Notes: generated by a model not told the origin, from the letters alone. 64,000 nt of DNA from Paracoccaceae bacterium (GCA_027013095.1 JALUYI010000019.1:1-64000), one strand, 5' to 3'; numbered from the stretch's first letter, positions 19,544 to 27,904 are shown. A program made the numbers and translations.

Positions 19544-20806
19544 TCAGCTTACGGTGACCTTGACGAGATCCACGCCGTTCCACTCATACCCTTTCGGGTT
19601 CCAGAGGGCGGTGCCATCAATCGGCTGGGTCCGGCCGAGAGAGTCCGTAGCAATCACGCGCAGCGTATGCGTGCCTGCGGACAGGTTGGTCTTGAGAGAC
19701 CAGTGATGCCAGGCCCAGGGGCTGTCCGAGAGCTTCAACGTCGCCTGTTCCCAGCTCTTGCCACCGTCCTTGGAAACCTTGACCGAGGTGATCGGAGCGG
19801 TGCCGTCATTCCAGGCCACGCCGCGGATTTCCACCGGTCCGGCCTTGACCTTGTCTTCGGCGAGCGGTGCAAAGATTACGCTCATGATCTTGAAGCCATA
19901 GGTCGGGTGGCTGTTGCCCAGATCGTAATCCCGGGTGGTGAACTTGCCCGGTTCGACCGGCTTGTTGACCATACGGTAGGCCTTGGACTGGAAGGGGGTC
20001 GGCGACTGCATGTTCTCATAGCTCAGTTCGTTCAGGAACTTCACATTCATGTTGCCGTAATACCCCGGAATGATCAGCCGGACCGGGCCGCCATGCACTG
20101 CGGGGATCGGCTCACCGTTCAGCTTGATCGCAAGGATAGCGTGATCAAGGGCCGTATCCTCGAGGTGATAGCTCTTGATCAGGTCGGCACCCTTGGCAGC
20201 GGGGGATTCGTCTGCCCCGTTTGCCGTCAGAAAGCGTGCCTCGACCGAGGGGCCGACGTTGGCCTTGTCAAGAACGGCCTTCAGCGGGACGCCCTCCCAT
20301 TCGACATTGGCCAGCCCGCCATGTTTCCACTGTCCGCCGGGGGCCTTGGCCTTGGCGGCATAAAAGCTGCGGCCGTTGCCAGCGCATTGCATTACCGACA
20401 CGCGCTTGACCTGCTCCATGCCTTCGAGGTCCTTGAGGGTGATCGTGCGCGGACGTACGGCCAGACCGCCGATGCGGATGTTCCACTCTTTGACCATGGG
20501 GGCATCGGTGGTTGCCATCCAGGCCTGCTTGCCCGCGGGCGGAAAGTGGTTGCGGATGAACATCAGCTCTTTCGGGGTGATATCGTGATCGCGCAGCAGG
20601 GTCAGCGGTGTTTCCATGACGCCCAGCTTGGCGTTGTGGATGATCATGGTCGGGTTCACACCGGCGATGATGTCCGACGGGTTCGGCGTTGCCGCGGCAG
20701 CCATGCGCGCGACGGTCGGCGAAACAGCGGCACCGGCGACGGTCATGCCGGCAAGGCGATGGAACTGGCGGCGGCTCATGCTGCCGGATTTCTGGTCTTT
20801 CGTCAT
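19544..20806 (-). CDS. Periplasmic sulfite dehydrogenase, molybdenum subunit (SorA/SorT type)
   Basis: 420-residue molybdenum enzyme of the sulfite oxidase family, predicted to oxidise sulfite to sulfate in the periplasm. The N terminus has a twin-arginine signal (SRRQFHRLAG then a hydrophobic segment to about residue 38). The molybdenum-ligand Cys is C141 in MQCAGNGRSFY. The C-terminal half is the Mo-co dimerisation domain. There is no heme motif, so electrons must leave through a separate cytochrome, here encoded next. The start at 20806 has an AGGGAGT site. An ECF sigma and anti-sigma lie just upstream, and an ECF-like promoter precedes it. It is closer to SorA/SorT than to SoxC, since no sox genes are present. 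Confidence 0.82.
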   Translation of the reverse strand: MTKDQKSGSMSRRQFHRLAGMTVAGAAVSPTVARMAAAATPNPSDIIAGVNPTMIIHNAKLGVMETPLTLLRDHDITPKELMFIRNHFPPAGKQAWMATTDAPMVKEWNIRIGGLAVRPRTITLKDLEGMEQVKRVSVMQCAGNGRSFYAAKAKAPGGQWKHGGLANVEWEGVPLKAVLDKANVGPSVEARFLTANGADESPAAKGADLIKSYHLEDTALDHAILAIKLNGEPIPAVHGGPVRLIIPGYYGNMNVKFLNELSYENMQSPTPFQSKAYRMVNKPVEPGKFTTRDYDLGNSHPTYGFKIMSVIFAPLAEDKVKAGPVEIRGVAWNDGTAPITSVKVSKDGGKSWEQATLKLSDSPWAWHHWSLKTNLSAGTHTLRVIATDSLGRTQPIDGTALWNPKGYEWNGVDLVKVTVS

Positions 20807-20882
20807 AGGTTACTCCCTGAGTTTTTTGACACCAGCGCCCATACCCCAGCGAGGGGAACCTCTGGGCACCGAATACATGAAA

Positions 20883-20909
20883 GACGTTTGAGAGATGCTG
20901 ATTATTCCC
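20883..20909 (-). promoter_or_regulatory. ECF-sigma-type promoter candidate upstream of the sulfite dehydrogenase
   Basis: On the minus strand GGGAATAA (20909-20902), 15 bases, then CGTC (20886-20883): the typical ECF promoter layout of a GGAAT-like -35 and a CGTC -10. The predicted start would be about 70 bases before the ATG at 20806. The ECF sigma gene is the neighbour on the same strand. I did not find the same pair upstream of the sigma gene itself. Confidence 0.5.
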
Positions 20910-21044
20910 TGATAAAATGGAAAATCGGCGTTTTTTTCAGGTTTTTTCGGCAACAGTTTGAAATTGCGGCACTCTTTTTTGGGGAGGCCAAAGGCTTTGC
21001 CAAGCGGCTAGGGCCGCATAAGATCCGGTTGCTACGTCGATGCC

Positions 21045-21899
21045 CTAACCTGCGCAGGGTACGCTTTGCTGGCGATTGAGGCGCAACGCCATGCGGGTCT
21101 GACGGTCGAACGGTTGTCCACGCTTTACGGCAAGATAGACATCATCAGCAATCAGCTTTAGCCGCTCGGGGTCCATGCCCACGGCCAGCAAGACGTAATC
21201 CAGACTGTTGAGGCGCCACCGATAGGCCTCATTCGCCGAAACCATTCTGGCGTCCAGAGGCAGATTCCCAAGGGCCGATGTCGGTTGAACGAACAGGCTG
21301 AGATGACAGCCGCGTGTCCCTTGATAACCGACATGAACGCCGTTGACCCCAAAGGGCGAGACGCGGGTGATGCGCAGCTCGCTGGCCCTGAGGTCGGGAA
21401 TGAAAATCTTGCGATTGACTGCCTCAAAGGCGGCAAGCTGGGTCGCGCCCTTGCCCGGATTGTCGGTGTTGGGGGTCTGCAGCCATTGACGATGCGCGGC
21501 GATGGCCTCGGCGATCACCCCGTCCGATGCAGGTTGCAGCGCCAGCCACCCCGCAAGCAGACCGGCAAGAACAGCAACCCCAAGGGCACCGCCTGTCGCC
21601 ATCGCCCAATGGGTGCGAACGAATTGGGGAAAGATCTCGCGCAGCTTGTGCCAGCCGCGGGCCAGACCGGCGCGTTGCCGGTCGTGTTCGGCATAGAGTT
21701 TTTGCAGGTCCGGGCTTTTGCAGGGAAGGTCGTCATAGATCGTCCGCACGGTTGCCTTTAACGCCGTCAGTTCCGAGACGCGCTGGGCCAGGGTCGGATT
21801 TCCGACAAGATCGCGCACCAGCGCCGCGGCCTCGGGGCCGTTCAATTCGCCGTCCACATAGGCGTTCAATGTTTCTGCGGGATAGTCGTTGCCAGTCAT
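21045..21899 (-). CDS. Transmembrane anti-sigma factor
   Basis: 284-residue protein with a cytoplasmic N-terminal domain typical of anti-sigma factors (ETLNAYVDGELNGPEAAALVRDLV, about 8-32), one membrane span near residues 100-120 (GGALGVAVLAGLLAGWLAL), and a periplasmic C-terminal domain of about 165 residues that could sense the signal. It lacks the zinc-binding His/Cys pattern of ZAS proteins. Its ATG overlaps the sigma gene stop by four bases (ATGA), so the two are coupled and presumably made in balance. Neighbouring sulfite dehydrogenase genes suggest a redox or sulfite-related signal. Confidence 0.82.
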   Translation of the reverse strand: MTGNDYPAETLNAYVDGELNGPEAAALVRDLVGNPTLAQRVSELTALKATVRTIYDDLPCKSPDLQKLYAEHDRQRAGLARGWHKLREIFPQFVRTHWAMATGGALGVAVLAGLLAGWLALQPASDGVIAEAIAAHRQWLQTPNTDNPGKGATQLAAFEAVNRKIFIPDLRASELRITRVSPFGVNGVHVGYQGTRGCHLSLFVQPTSALGNLPLDARMVSANEAYRWRLNSLDYVLLAVGMDPERLKLIADDVYLAVKRGQPFDRQTRMALRLNRQQSVPCAG

Positions 21900-22438
21900 C
21901 TGAGCGTCTTTCGGTGTTCGGGCTGCCCCACGCTTTCCAGCATGTGGAGGTTTTCTGTTGATATTTCTTGTCGCAGGCTGTGACGGGCCCGGCTCAACCG
22001 GCTCATCACTGTGCCCCGTGGCACGCCCAGCAGATTGGCGACCTCGCCATAGCTGAACCCGGCGATGTCCACCAGCACCAAGATCTCGCGATGCGCGTCC
22101 GATAGGCGGTCCAGCCCGGCGCGCACCGTGATACGGTTGATCAGGCTTTCCTCGATCCGCTGTTCTGGCGAGTCCCGAAGGTCCTGTTCGACGGTGTCCC
22201 GCACATAGTCGTTTTGCCGTCGCCGTCTGCGCAACTGGTCGAAAAACACGTTGCGCAGGATCGAGAACAGCCAGGGTTGATAGGACTCGTGGCGCTTGGG
22301 CAGGTCGCGGGCGCTTAGCGCCTTGACGATGCTGTCCTGAACCAGGTCGCAGGCCAGATCGGAATCCCGACTGAGCGCGTACGCGTATTTCAGCATCACC
22401 CCCATGGATTTCTCGATTTCGCGACGGCAAACCTTCAC
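21896..22438 (-). CDS. ECF-type RNA polymerase sigma factor
   Basis: 180-residue extracytoplasmic-function sigma factor with region 2 (LACDLVQDSIVKALSA, then YQPWLFSILRNVFFDQLRRRRR) and region 4 (LSDAHREILVLVDIAGFSYGEVANLLGVPRGTVMSRLSRARHSLR), and no regions 1 or 3. GTG 22438 is chosen as start because GAGGG lies just upstream; an ATG at 22456 has no ribosome site. Coupled to the anti-sigma gene. In Sinorhizobium meliloti the ECF factors RpoE1 and RpoE4 respond to sulfite and RpoE4 adjoins sorT; the same neighbourhood here suggests a similar role, which is inference. Confidence 0.87.
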   Translation of the reverse strand: MKVCRREIEKSMGVMLKYAYALSRDSDLACDLVQDSIVKALSARDLPKRHESYQPWLFSILRNVFFDQLRRRRRQNDYVRDTVEQDLRDSPEQRIEESLINRITVRAGLDRLSDAHREILVLVDIAGFSYGEVANLLGVPRGTVMSRLSRARHSLRQEISTENLHMLESVGQPEHRKTLR

Positions 22439-22605
22439 GGTACCCTCAAATTCCATTCAAATACAAACGGTTATCATAAAGCAACACCACCCACGCGTCC
22501 CGACAAGACGGGCCATTTAGGCATCGCATTTGCTGCAACATAGAAAGCAAATCTGACTTTGTCACCGGACAAAACGGCACAACGGTCTCTTTTTCGCAGG
22601 GAATC

Positions 22606-23562
22606 TCAGGCCGCATCAAAGGCGATGCCGACCGGAATCTGTCGCAAATTGTCCCGATCACGCAGGATGAACAGTGCATCCAGCCCCTGCCGGCGTGCCA
22701 GTTCGGGGCCGTCTTCAGGGCCGAGGACCAGCAGTGCGGTCGCCCAGGCATCGGCGACCATGCAGCTTGCCGCCAGCACCGTCACCGAGGCCACCGGATT
22801 CTGAACTGGCCCACCGCGGCGCCGATCCATGGTGTGGGCCAGCCGGACGTCGCCAACGTTGACCCAATGGCGGTAATCCCCCGAGGTGGCAATGGCGGCG
22901 TCCTGAAAGGCGATCACGCTGAGGGGCAGGCGGGCCTCGTAATCGGGCTTTTCGATGGCGATGGGCCACGGGGTGCCATCGGCCTTGTGCCCTTTGGCGT
23001 AAAGCTCGCCATCAAGGCCAAGCAATGCGTTCTTTATCCCCAACTGCTCGATTGCGCGGCGCATCATGTCAACTGCAAACCCCTTGGCAATGCCGCTGAG
23101 GTCGATCTTTGCCACGGTGTTCTTGCGCGCCCGGCCCTGAGCGGGATCCAACTCCAGCGTCTCATGGGTGGGCCTATGCGTGGCGGCAAGGGCGCGCTTG
23201 ATGGCGTCGATATCCGCCGGCCCCGCTGCGCCAAAGCCCCAGGCGTTGACGATCTCCCCCAGCCCGATATCAAAGGCTCCGTCGCTGAGGCGACCAATTT
23301 CCAGCGCTGCGGTGAGGACCTGCATCAGTTCGGCGGGCAGGGAAACCCAGACCTCCGGTGCGGCGTGGTTCAGACGCATCAGATCGCTGTCGGGTTTCCA
23401 GGTTGACATCTGCCGGTCCACCAGATCGACTGCCGCACCAAGGGCATCACCTGCTGTTGACAGATCGAGGCCCGGTTGATCGACGATGGTGGCGGTCCAG
23501 CGCGTGCCCATCGTCGGGCCGCCGAGGTGATGTTCAGGGTAATCAGTAGACATCTTCGGCAT
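22606..23562 (-). CDS. apbE: FAD:protein FMN transferase (ApbE family)
   Basis: 318-residue ApbE family enzyme, which attaches FMN covalently to a Thr/Ser of a target protein using FAD. Features: GGPTMGTRWTATI near the N terminus, KIDLSGIAKGFAVDMM in the middle, and DAAIATSGDYRHW and AHTMDRRRGGPV further on. Most family members are exported lipoproteins, but no signal sequence is seen here. The frame overlaps the end of the reductase gene by 20 bases, so the two are probably coupled. The Met at 23553 is an alternative start. No FMN-binding (flavinylation) domain protein was recognised nearby, so the target is unknown. Confidence 0.88.
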   Translation of the reverse strand: MPKMSTDYPEHHLGGPTMGTRWTATIVDQPGLDLSTAGDALGAAVDLVDRQMSTWKPDSDLMRLNHAAPEVWVSLPAELMQVLTAALEIGRLSDGAFDIGLGEIVNAWGFGAAGPADIDAIKRALAATHRPTHETLELDPAQGRARKNTVAKIDLSGIAKGFAVDMMRRAIEQLGIKNALLGLDGELYAKGHKADGTPWPIAIEKPDYEARLPLSVIAFQDAAIATSGDYRHWVNVGDVRLAHTMDRRRGGPVQNPVASVTVLAASCMVADAWATALLVLGPEDGPELARRQGLDALFILRDRDNLRQIPVGIAFDAA

Positions 23563-25753
23563 AGCGTCCTTGCGCTTTCAGGGTGGCCGGTTGCAGGTTC
23601 ATCGGGGCCAGCACATCGGCCATGGCCTCCATCACCCCGCCAGCCATCTCACGACCGCCGCAGACCAGAATCTGCGCCCCTTCGCGGATCAGCTTGCGCA
23701 GGGTTTCCGCATCCTGCCGGATGATGTCCTGAACATAGGCGCGGTTTGACACCCGTGAAAAGGCGGTTCTGACCCGGGTTACGCGTTTTTCGTCCAACCA
23801 CTGGGGTATGGTCTCGCCGTAAAGGAAATCAGACGCAGGGTCTCGGGCGCCAAAATAGAGGTGCATGGGACGCGCCTTTTTGTTGTTCCGGATGAACCCT
23901 GCCAACGGGCCGACACCGGTGCCGGCGCCAATCAGGATCACCGGCGCCTTGCCGCGTGCCGGGCGAAAGGCCGGATTCGGGCGGATGAAGGCCTGAACGC
24001 TGTCGCCGGATTGCAGGCTGTGCAGATGGCCCGAGCACAGCCCTCCGGCCTGTTTGCGCACGCAGATCTCCAGCACGCCGTCCCGAGTCGATGAAGCAAG
24101 TGAGTAATAGCGCGGCACGGCACTGTCTGGCGGCAGGATGGCCACGAGGTCTCCCGCATCAAACCGGGCCATCCCGCGGCCTGTGAGGCGTTTCCACAGG
24201 CCGGTGCGAGGCAGCGCAAATGACAGGATGCTGGTCGGGGCCTGAACCTCGGCGCCATAGTCGCGCCGCGAAATCAGGGTCAGGGCATGGGTTCTGGGCA
24301 GGCTTGGAACGTGTTCAAGGGTCATCTGCTCGCCGCTGCCGGCGGTCAGCTGCTGTCCCCAGCGATTGAACTCCTGCACTGACTGGCGGTCGATGGTTTC
24401 AAAGGGGATGGGCATGTGCCATCCTGCCTTGTCCAGCGCCGTGCGCACGGTTTCAGCAAATTGGCAGAACTGCGGGAACTGCCGGTCGCCAAAGCCCAGA
24501 ACACTGACCGGAAAGCTGGGCGGAGTTTCGATTTTGGCCAGACGGGCAAGAAATCCCTTGGCAGATTGCGGGGCCTCTCCGTCGCCATAGGTCGCGGCAA
24601 AGATGAACATCCGTTCGGCCGAGCGATAGGCCGGGGCCAGCGCCGACATGGGGCCAGTATGAACCTTGTGTCCGGCGTTGCTCAGCGCATCGTGCAGGGT
24701 CTTGGCGAACCCCCATGTACTGCCGCCTTCGCTGCCCACAAGGATGATCGTATCGGCCGCCTGAGCACGCACGTTCCGCGAAATTTTGGGTCGTGAGTTG
24801 CGCTTGGCCCACCAGATCAGGGTGCCGCTGACGGCCATGAAGGGCACGCCGAGCGAGGCCAACCCCAACAGCAGCCCCATCCACCAGAGGCCCTTGCCGG
24901 TGTGCAGCATGTAGATGAACTCAAAAATACGCCGTTTGGTGTTGAGGGGCTGCCAGGACAAAAGCTGTCCGGTGGCCTGATCGATAAAACCGTCGCCGCT
25001 TGCGGTGCTGAGGGTATAAACATCGGTGGGATCCCCGGCATAGGGAAAGACCAGTTCGCGCAGTTGGCTGATGTCGATTTTTTGCAGCGTCGTCACCTGA
25101 CTGACCGGGATCGTTGCGCCCCCGTTGACCGAGGTCGGAAACATCGGTCCCGTGGCCATCCCGTCCGAGAGCACGTTGAAGGTCACCAGCGTCATGTAAA
25201 GTCCAGTCAACGCCGACAGGGTCAGACCGAGAACGACAAAGCGGGCGATTCCCACGTGCAGGCGCTGCACCAGCGTGCCCCGCGCCCGGCCGAACAGGTG
25301 TCGCCAGCCGCCCATGCGCCGCAGCAACAACCAGACGCCGGAAAAGCACAGCAGGATCATGGCTGCGGCCCCGAGCCCGGCGATCATCCGGCCCTTATCG
25401 CCAAGCAATAACGAGCGGTGCAGGGACTTCATCCACCGTTCAAACCCCGAGGGGGCAAAGTCCTTGACCGCCTTGCCGGTGGCCGGGTCGATCAGAACCG
25501 AGACGGGCCGGTCGTTGACATAGTAAAAGGCGACGATCTTGCCCGACGGCTTTTTCTGGATCTGCTCGACGCTTGGATAATGTGCCTTGATGCGACCGGC
25601 CAGCTGCGCGATGCTGACCGGGGTGGCGGGAGTTGCCGGCACCTCGACACGCTGAATCGTTGGCAGCACCGACAGGATCGCCCCGCTGAGGGCGAGGAAA
25701 GCCACGAGAACTCCGGCAACGATCCCCGGAAATTTATGAAACTGGCGCAGCAT
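23543..25753 (-). CDS. PepSY transmembrane / flavodoxin / NAD(P)H reductase fusion
   Basis: 736-residue inner-membrane flavoprotein. Residues about 1-330 form a PepSY-associated transmembrane domain with four predicted spans (starting FHKFPGIVAGVLVAFLALSGAIL, with His residues that may bind heme). About 340-480 is a flavodoxin-like FMN domain (ILVGSEGGSTWGFAKTL, FAATYGDGEAPQSAKGF). About 500-736 is an FAD/NAD(P) reductase (PRYYSLASS, GGLCSGHLHSL, VILIGAGTGVGPLAGF, FGARDPASDFLYGE). The order resembles cytochrome P450 reductase attached to a membrane anchor. Expected flow is NAD(P)H to FAD to FMN to a membrane or periplasmic acceptor. Overlaps apbE and follows the DUF2271 gene by 26 bases. Confidence 0.85.
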   Translation of the reverse strand: MLRQFHKFPGIVAGVLVAFLALSGAILSVLPTIQRVEVPATPATPVSIAQLAGRIKAHYPSVEQIQKKPSGKIVAFYYVNDRPVSVLIDPATGKAVKDFAPSGFERWMKSLHRSLLLGDKGRMIAGLGAAAMILLCFSGVWLLLRRMGGWRHLFGRARGTLVQRLHVGIARFVVLGLTLSALTGLYMTLVTFNVLSDGMATGPMFPTSVNGGATIPVSQVTTLQKIDISQLRELVFPYAGDPTDVYTLSTASGDGFIDQATGQLLSWQPLNTKRRIFEFIYMLHTGKGLWWMGLLLGLASLGVPFMAVSGTLIWWAKRNSRPKISRNVRAQAADTIILVGSEGGSTWGFAKTLHDALSNAGHKVHTGPMSALAPAYRSAERMFIFAATYGDGEAPQSAKGFLARLAKIETPPSFPVSVLGFGDRQFPQFCQFAETVRTALDKAGWHMPIPFETIDRQSVQEFNRWGQQLTAGSGEQMTLEHVPSLPRTHALTLISRRDYGAEVQAPTSILSFALPRTGLWKRLTGRGMARFDAGDLVAILPPDSAVPRYYSLASSTRDGVLEICVRKQAGGLCSGHLHSLQSGDSVQAFIRPNPAFRPARGKAPVILIGAGTGVGPLAGFIRNNKKARPMHLYFGARDPASDFLYGETIPQWLDEKRVTRVRTAFSRVSNRAYVQDIIRQDAETLRKLIREGAQILVCGGREMAGGVMEAMADVLAPMNLQPATLKAQGRYAEDVY

Positions 25754-25779
25754 GGGGGCGCTCCCGTCCTGTTGGTCTG

Positions 25780-26265
25780 TTAGAAGGAATATTTGAACGA
25801 GCGCACAAAGTGGCGTCCATGAACGGGTTTGCCGGCGCCCTTGGTGGTCAGCGGCACAACCACGTCAGAGGGGCTTTCGCGCCAGCCTTCAACGGCGGCG
25901 TCGATGTGCAGGACATAGCCGGCATCAAACAGCGCATTGACCACGTCCAGCTTGACATTCAGCGTTTGCCCCGAACCGACGCTGGCGCCGGTAATACCTG
26001 AGATCTCGGCCAGATTGCCCCGTGTCGCCCGATTCCAGCTGATCAGGTGACGATAGAATTGCGGCCGCCCGCCCGCCATCCAGAGCGTGCCCTGATAGGC
26101 CCCTTTGGCGTCGGTGACGTAAATGGCCAGATAGGCCGGGGATGAGCGGTAATTCTTCAGGGTCGCGCTGAGGGTCAGAGGGCGGGCGCTGGCCATTGCC
26201 GCAGGGAGCATGACGGCGCCGGTCAGTGCGGTGGTCATGGCCAGTTTTGCAACTGTGGTTTTCAT
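25780..26265 (-). CDS. Secreted DUF2271 protein
   Basis: 161-residue exported protein with a signal peptide (MTTALTGAVMLPAAMASA, cleavage near residue 27) and a DUF2271 beta-rich domain (YLAIYVTDAKGAYQGTLWMAGGRPQFYRHLISWNR). Function is unknown. DUF2271 genes are frequently found with PepSY membrane reductases, so it may be the periplasmic partner or electron acceptor of the downstream gene, 26 bases away. The start at 26265 has a GGAGAA site. It is the first gene of a seven-gene co-directional block. Confidence 0.8.
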   Translation of the reverse strand: MKTTVAKLAMTTALTGAVMLPAAMASARPLTLSATLKNYRSSPAYLAIYVTDAKGAYQGTLWMAGGRPQFYRHLISWNRATRGNLAEISGITGASVGSGQTLNVKLDVVNALFDAGYVLHIDAAVEGWRESPSDVVVPLTTKGAGKPVHGRHFVRSFKYSF

Positions 26266-26679
26266 TTCAATTCTCCATTGTTCAACTTTGATTGCCCCTG
26301 TTTTGCCCGAGGCGTCTGAACCATTCCTTACGAAACCGGGGAAACCGCTTCAGGTGGGCGTCAGGTTGGCGTTTTTTCAGCGAATAAGGACGTAAATTCC
26401 GCTGTTTGGCGGCATAAGCCGGGGAATAGGGACTCATTCGGGTCAGGTGATGGGCATCGTTCATCCCGTGACCCGCGGCCCCCGAATCGTTGGCAGTATT
26501 GTTGATGATTCGGGGCCTGCCGGATTTGCTGCTGCAGTGCCTGTTGCTTGATCTGTGCGGGGCGGACGCCCCTTTGCTGGGCGCAAAAAAGAAAACGCCC
26601 CGCAAGGCAGGGCGTTTTCGTGACGCGCGGGGTTTGGAGGGGGCCCGCGCTGGTGTTGAGTTTCCCGGGTTCGCTGGGG
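26266..26679. other. Intergenic stretch, 414 bases
   Basis: It contains the terminator of the upstream cytochrome b gene (26585-26619), and the part nearest 26265 must include the promoter of the DUF2271 block. Apart from those I see no convincing gene. A 198-codon minus-strand frame (26282-26878) crosses the terminator and the end of the cytochrome gene and looks like chance. Confidence 0.5.
26585..26619 (-). terminator. Rho-independent terminator of the cytochrome b gene
   Basis: A perfect 10-bp stem (GAAAACGCCC 26591-26600 and GGGCGTTTTC 26610-26619) with a 9-base loop. On the minus strand it is followed by TTTTTT (26590-26585). It lies 60 bases past the cytochrome b561-type gene and separates it from the DUF2271 block. 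Confidence 0.8.
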
Positions 26680-27210
26680 TCAGGCGATATCGCCGTCCTC
26701 CGGGGCCCGTTTCTCGCCGGTAACCATGGAGCGCGCCAAGTTTTCCTTGTGGCGCAAACCGGCCAGAACGACGCCGCCGATATGAACGATCACGAGGGTC
26801 ATCAGGACGCTGGTGATAAAGGCGTGCAAGGTTTTCATCAGGTCGGAATGGGCGTATTGGGGTTGGGTGATTTCCCATCCAGTCCAGACCGTGATGGCCA
26901 CCGTGATCAGAAGGGCAACGATCATCGCACCACCGGCGGGGTTGTGTCCGAGATAGCGCTTTTCCTTATGCGCGGCCATCGCCTTCAGATAGTCGATGAC
27001 GGTTCCCGGCCCCTTGATAAAATTGCTGAATCGCGCGTAGCGCGGTCCGATCAATCCCCAAATCAGGCGAAAGGCGATCAGCCCCCCGGCAATATATCCG
27101 GTCCACGCGTGAATCGAATCAAACCCTTCCGAGGTGATCCATGCGATGCCGAAAAACACGACAAGGCTCCAGTGGAATATACGGACCAGCGGGTCCCAGA
27201 CTTTTACCAT
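26680..27210 (-). CDS. Cytochrome b561-type membrane protein
   Basis: 176-residue protein with four predicted membrane spans and His residues placed as in diheme b-type cytochromes: VRIFHWSLVVFF (helix 1), SIHAWTGYIAGGLIAFRLIWG (helix 2), KTLHAFITSVLMTLVIVHIGGV (helices 3-4). It would carry electrons between quinone and a soluble partner in the inner membrane. The PepSY-domain gene lies 39 bases upstream on the same strand, so they are likely co-transcribed. Divergent from the two-component system beyond that gene, which probably controls both. Confidence 0.85.
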   Translation of the reverse strand: MVKVWDPLVRIFHWSLVVFFGIAWITSEGFDSIHAWTGYIAGGLIAFRLIWGLIGPRYARFSNFIKGPGTVIDYLKAMAAHKEKRYLGHNPAGGAMIVALLITVAITVWTGWEITQPQYAHSDLMKTLHAFITSVLMTLVIVHIGGVVLAGLRHKENLARSMVTGEKRAPEDGDIA

Positions 27211-27249
27211 TTTTCTTTCTCCGTTTCTGCTCAGTCTTCGGTGTTGCTG

Positions 27250-27594
27250 TCAGTTGTCAGTTTTCGGTTTCTTCAACCAGTCTCTTTCATCGTCGTCATA
27301 TTCGATCCTTACGGGGTCGAGGGTTTTGGGGTGGAGTAGGGCCTCAAATGCGCGCCCCGTCTTGTCCCAACCCTTGATCTCATAGCAGCCGTCCTCGGAT
27401 TTGATCCGGCGGATTTTCCATCCTCTCTCGCGGGCCCGGGCGCGCAGTGTTGCGCGCGATTGCCACTGGGTAAGAGGCACCAGACATTTTTCCTCGCGCC
27501 GGGCCGCAGACGGGATGCTGCCTGCCTGTGCGGTGGTTCCGACGAGTTGCGCGATCAACAGCGCCGGTATCAATTTTCCTGGTTTCATGACCAT
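27250..27594 (-). CDS. Small secreted PepSY-domain protein
   Basis: 114-residue exported protein: signal peptide (LIPALLIAQLVGTTAQA) followed by a single PepSY-like domain (RARERGWKIRRIKSEDGCYEIKGWDKTGRAFEALLHPKTLDPVRIEYD). PepSY domains are found in periplasmic regulatory or inhibitor proteins, often beside cytochrome b proteins and two-component systems, as here. The start is taken as ATG 27594 with GGAAAG upstream; ATG 27588 is possible. First gene of the minus-strand unit, divergent from the response regulator. Confidence 0.75.
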   Translation of the reverse strand: MVMKPGKLIPALLIAQLVGTTAQAGSIPSAARREEKCLVPLTQWQSRATLRARARERGWKIRRIKSEDGCYEIKGWDKTGRAFEALLHPKTLDPVRIEYDDDERDWLKKPKTDN

Positions 27595-27904
27595 TCGCTT
27601 TCCAAGGTGCAACCCCATTTCTCGGGCTAAACCAAAGGGGTTACTATTTTACGACCACCAGAGGCTCTGCTCCCTTTGTTATCAGGCCGTTTTGGGCCGG
27701 CGGCAACGGGGAGCGCAAAAAGGCAGAATGTCACAGCAGGGCGTTTCATCTTGTCACTCCGGTTTGACAGCGCTTGTGCAGCGGCTGCACGCTCTTATTA
27801 TGCCGGTGGCTGACAGCAGCCTGAACCCGGGGTCGGATTTCCGTTAAGCTGGCTGTCAGCTTGGCAATCGGACATGGTTGCGCAACTGATAAAGGAGACG
27901 GATG
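27595..27904. promoter_or_regulatory. Divergent promoter region with inverted repeats
   Basis: The 310-base stretch between the PepSY gene and the response regulator gene contains no ORF of note. It has an inverted pair GCTGACAGC (27809-27817) and GCTGTCAGC (27852-27860), the second inside a palindrome AAGCTG-GCTGT-CAGCTT (27846-27862). Further TGTCAC and TTTGACAG words lie at about 27745-27770. These are candidate binding sites for the OmpR-type regulator, which would control both directions. Confidence 0.4.

Noticed and set aside
19544-20806. SoxC of a sulfur-oxidation cluster
   Set aside because: No soxXYZABD genes are present and the companion is a diheme cytochrome beside an ECF sigma pair, which fits SorA/SorT.
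19454-21079. A 541-codon plus-strand open frame
   Set aside because: It is antisense to the sulfite dehydrogenase and has no family features; long antisense frames are expected in high-GC DNA.
22446-22751. A 101-codon minus-strand frame over the apbE end and the sigma-gene leader
   Set aside because: It overlaps apbE in another frame and has no recognisable features.
26282-26878. A 198-codon minus-strand frame
   Set aside because: It crosses the terminator at 26585-26619 and the end of the cytochrome b561-type gene; composition is low-complexity and Arg/Pro-rich.
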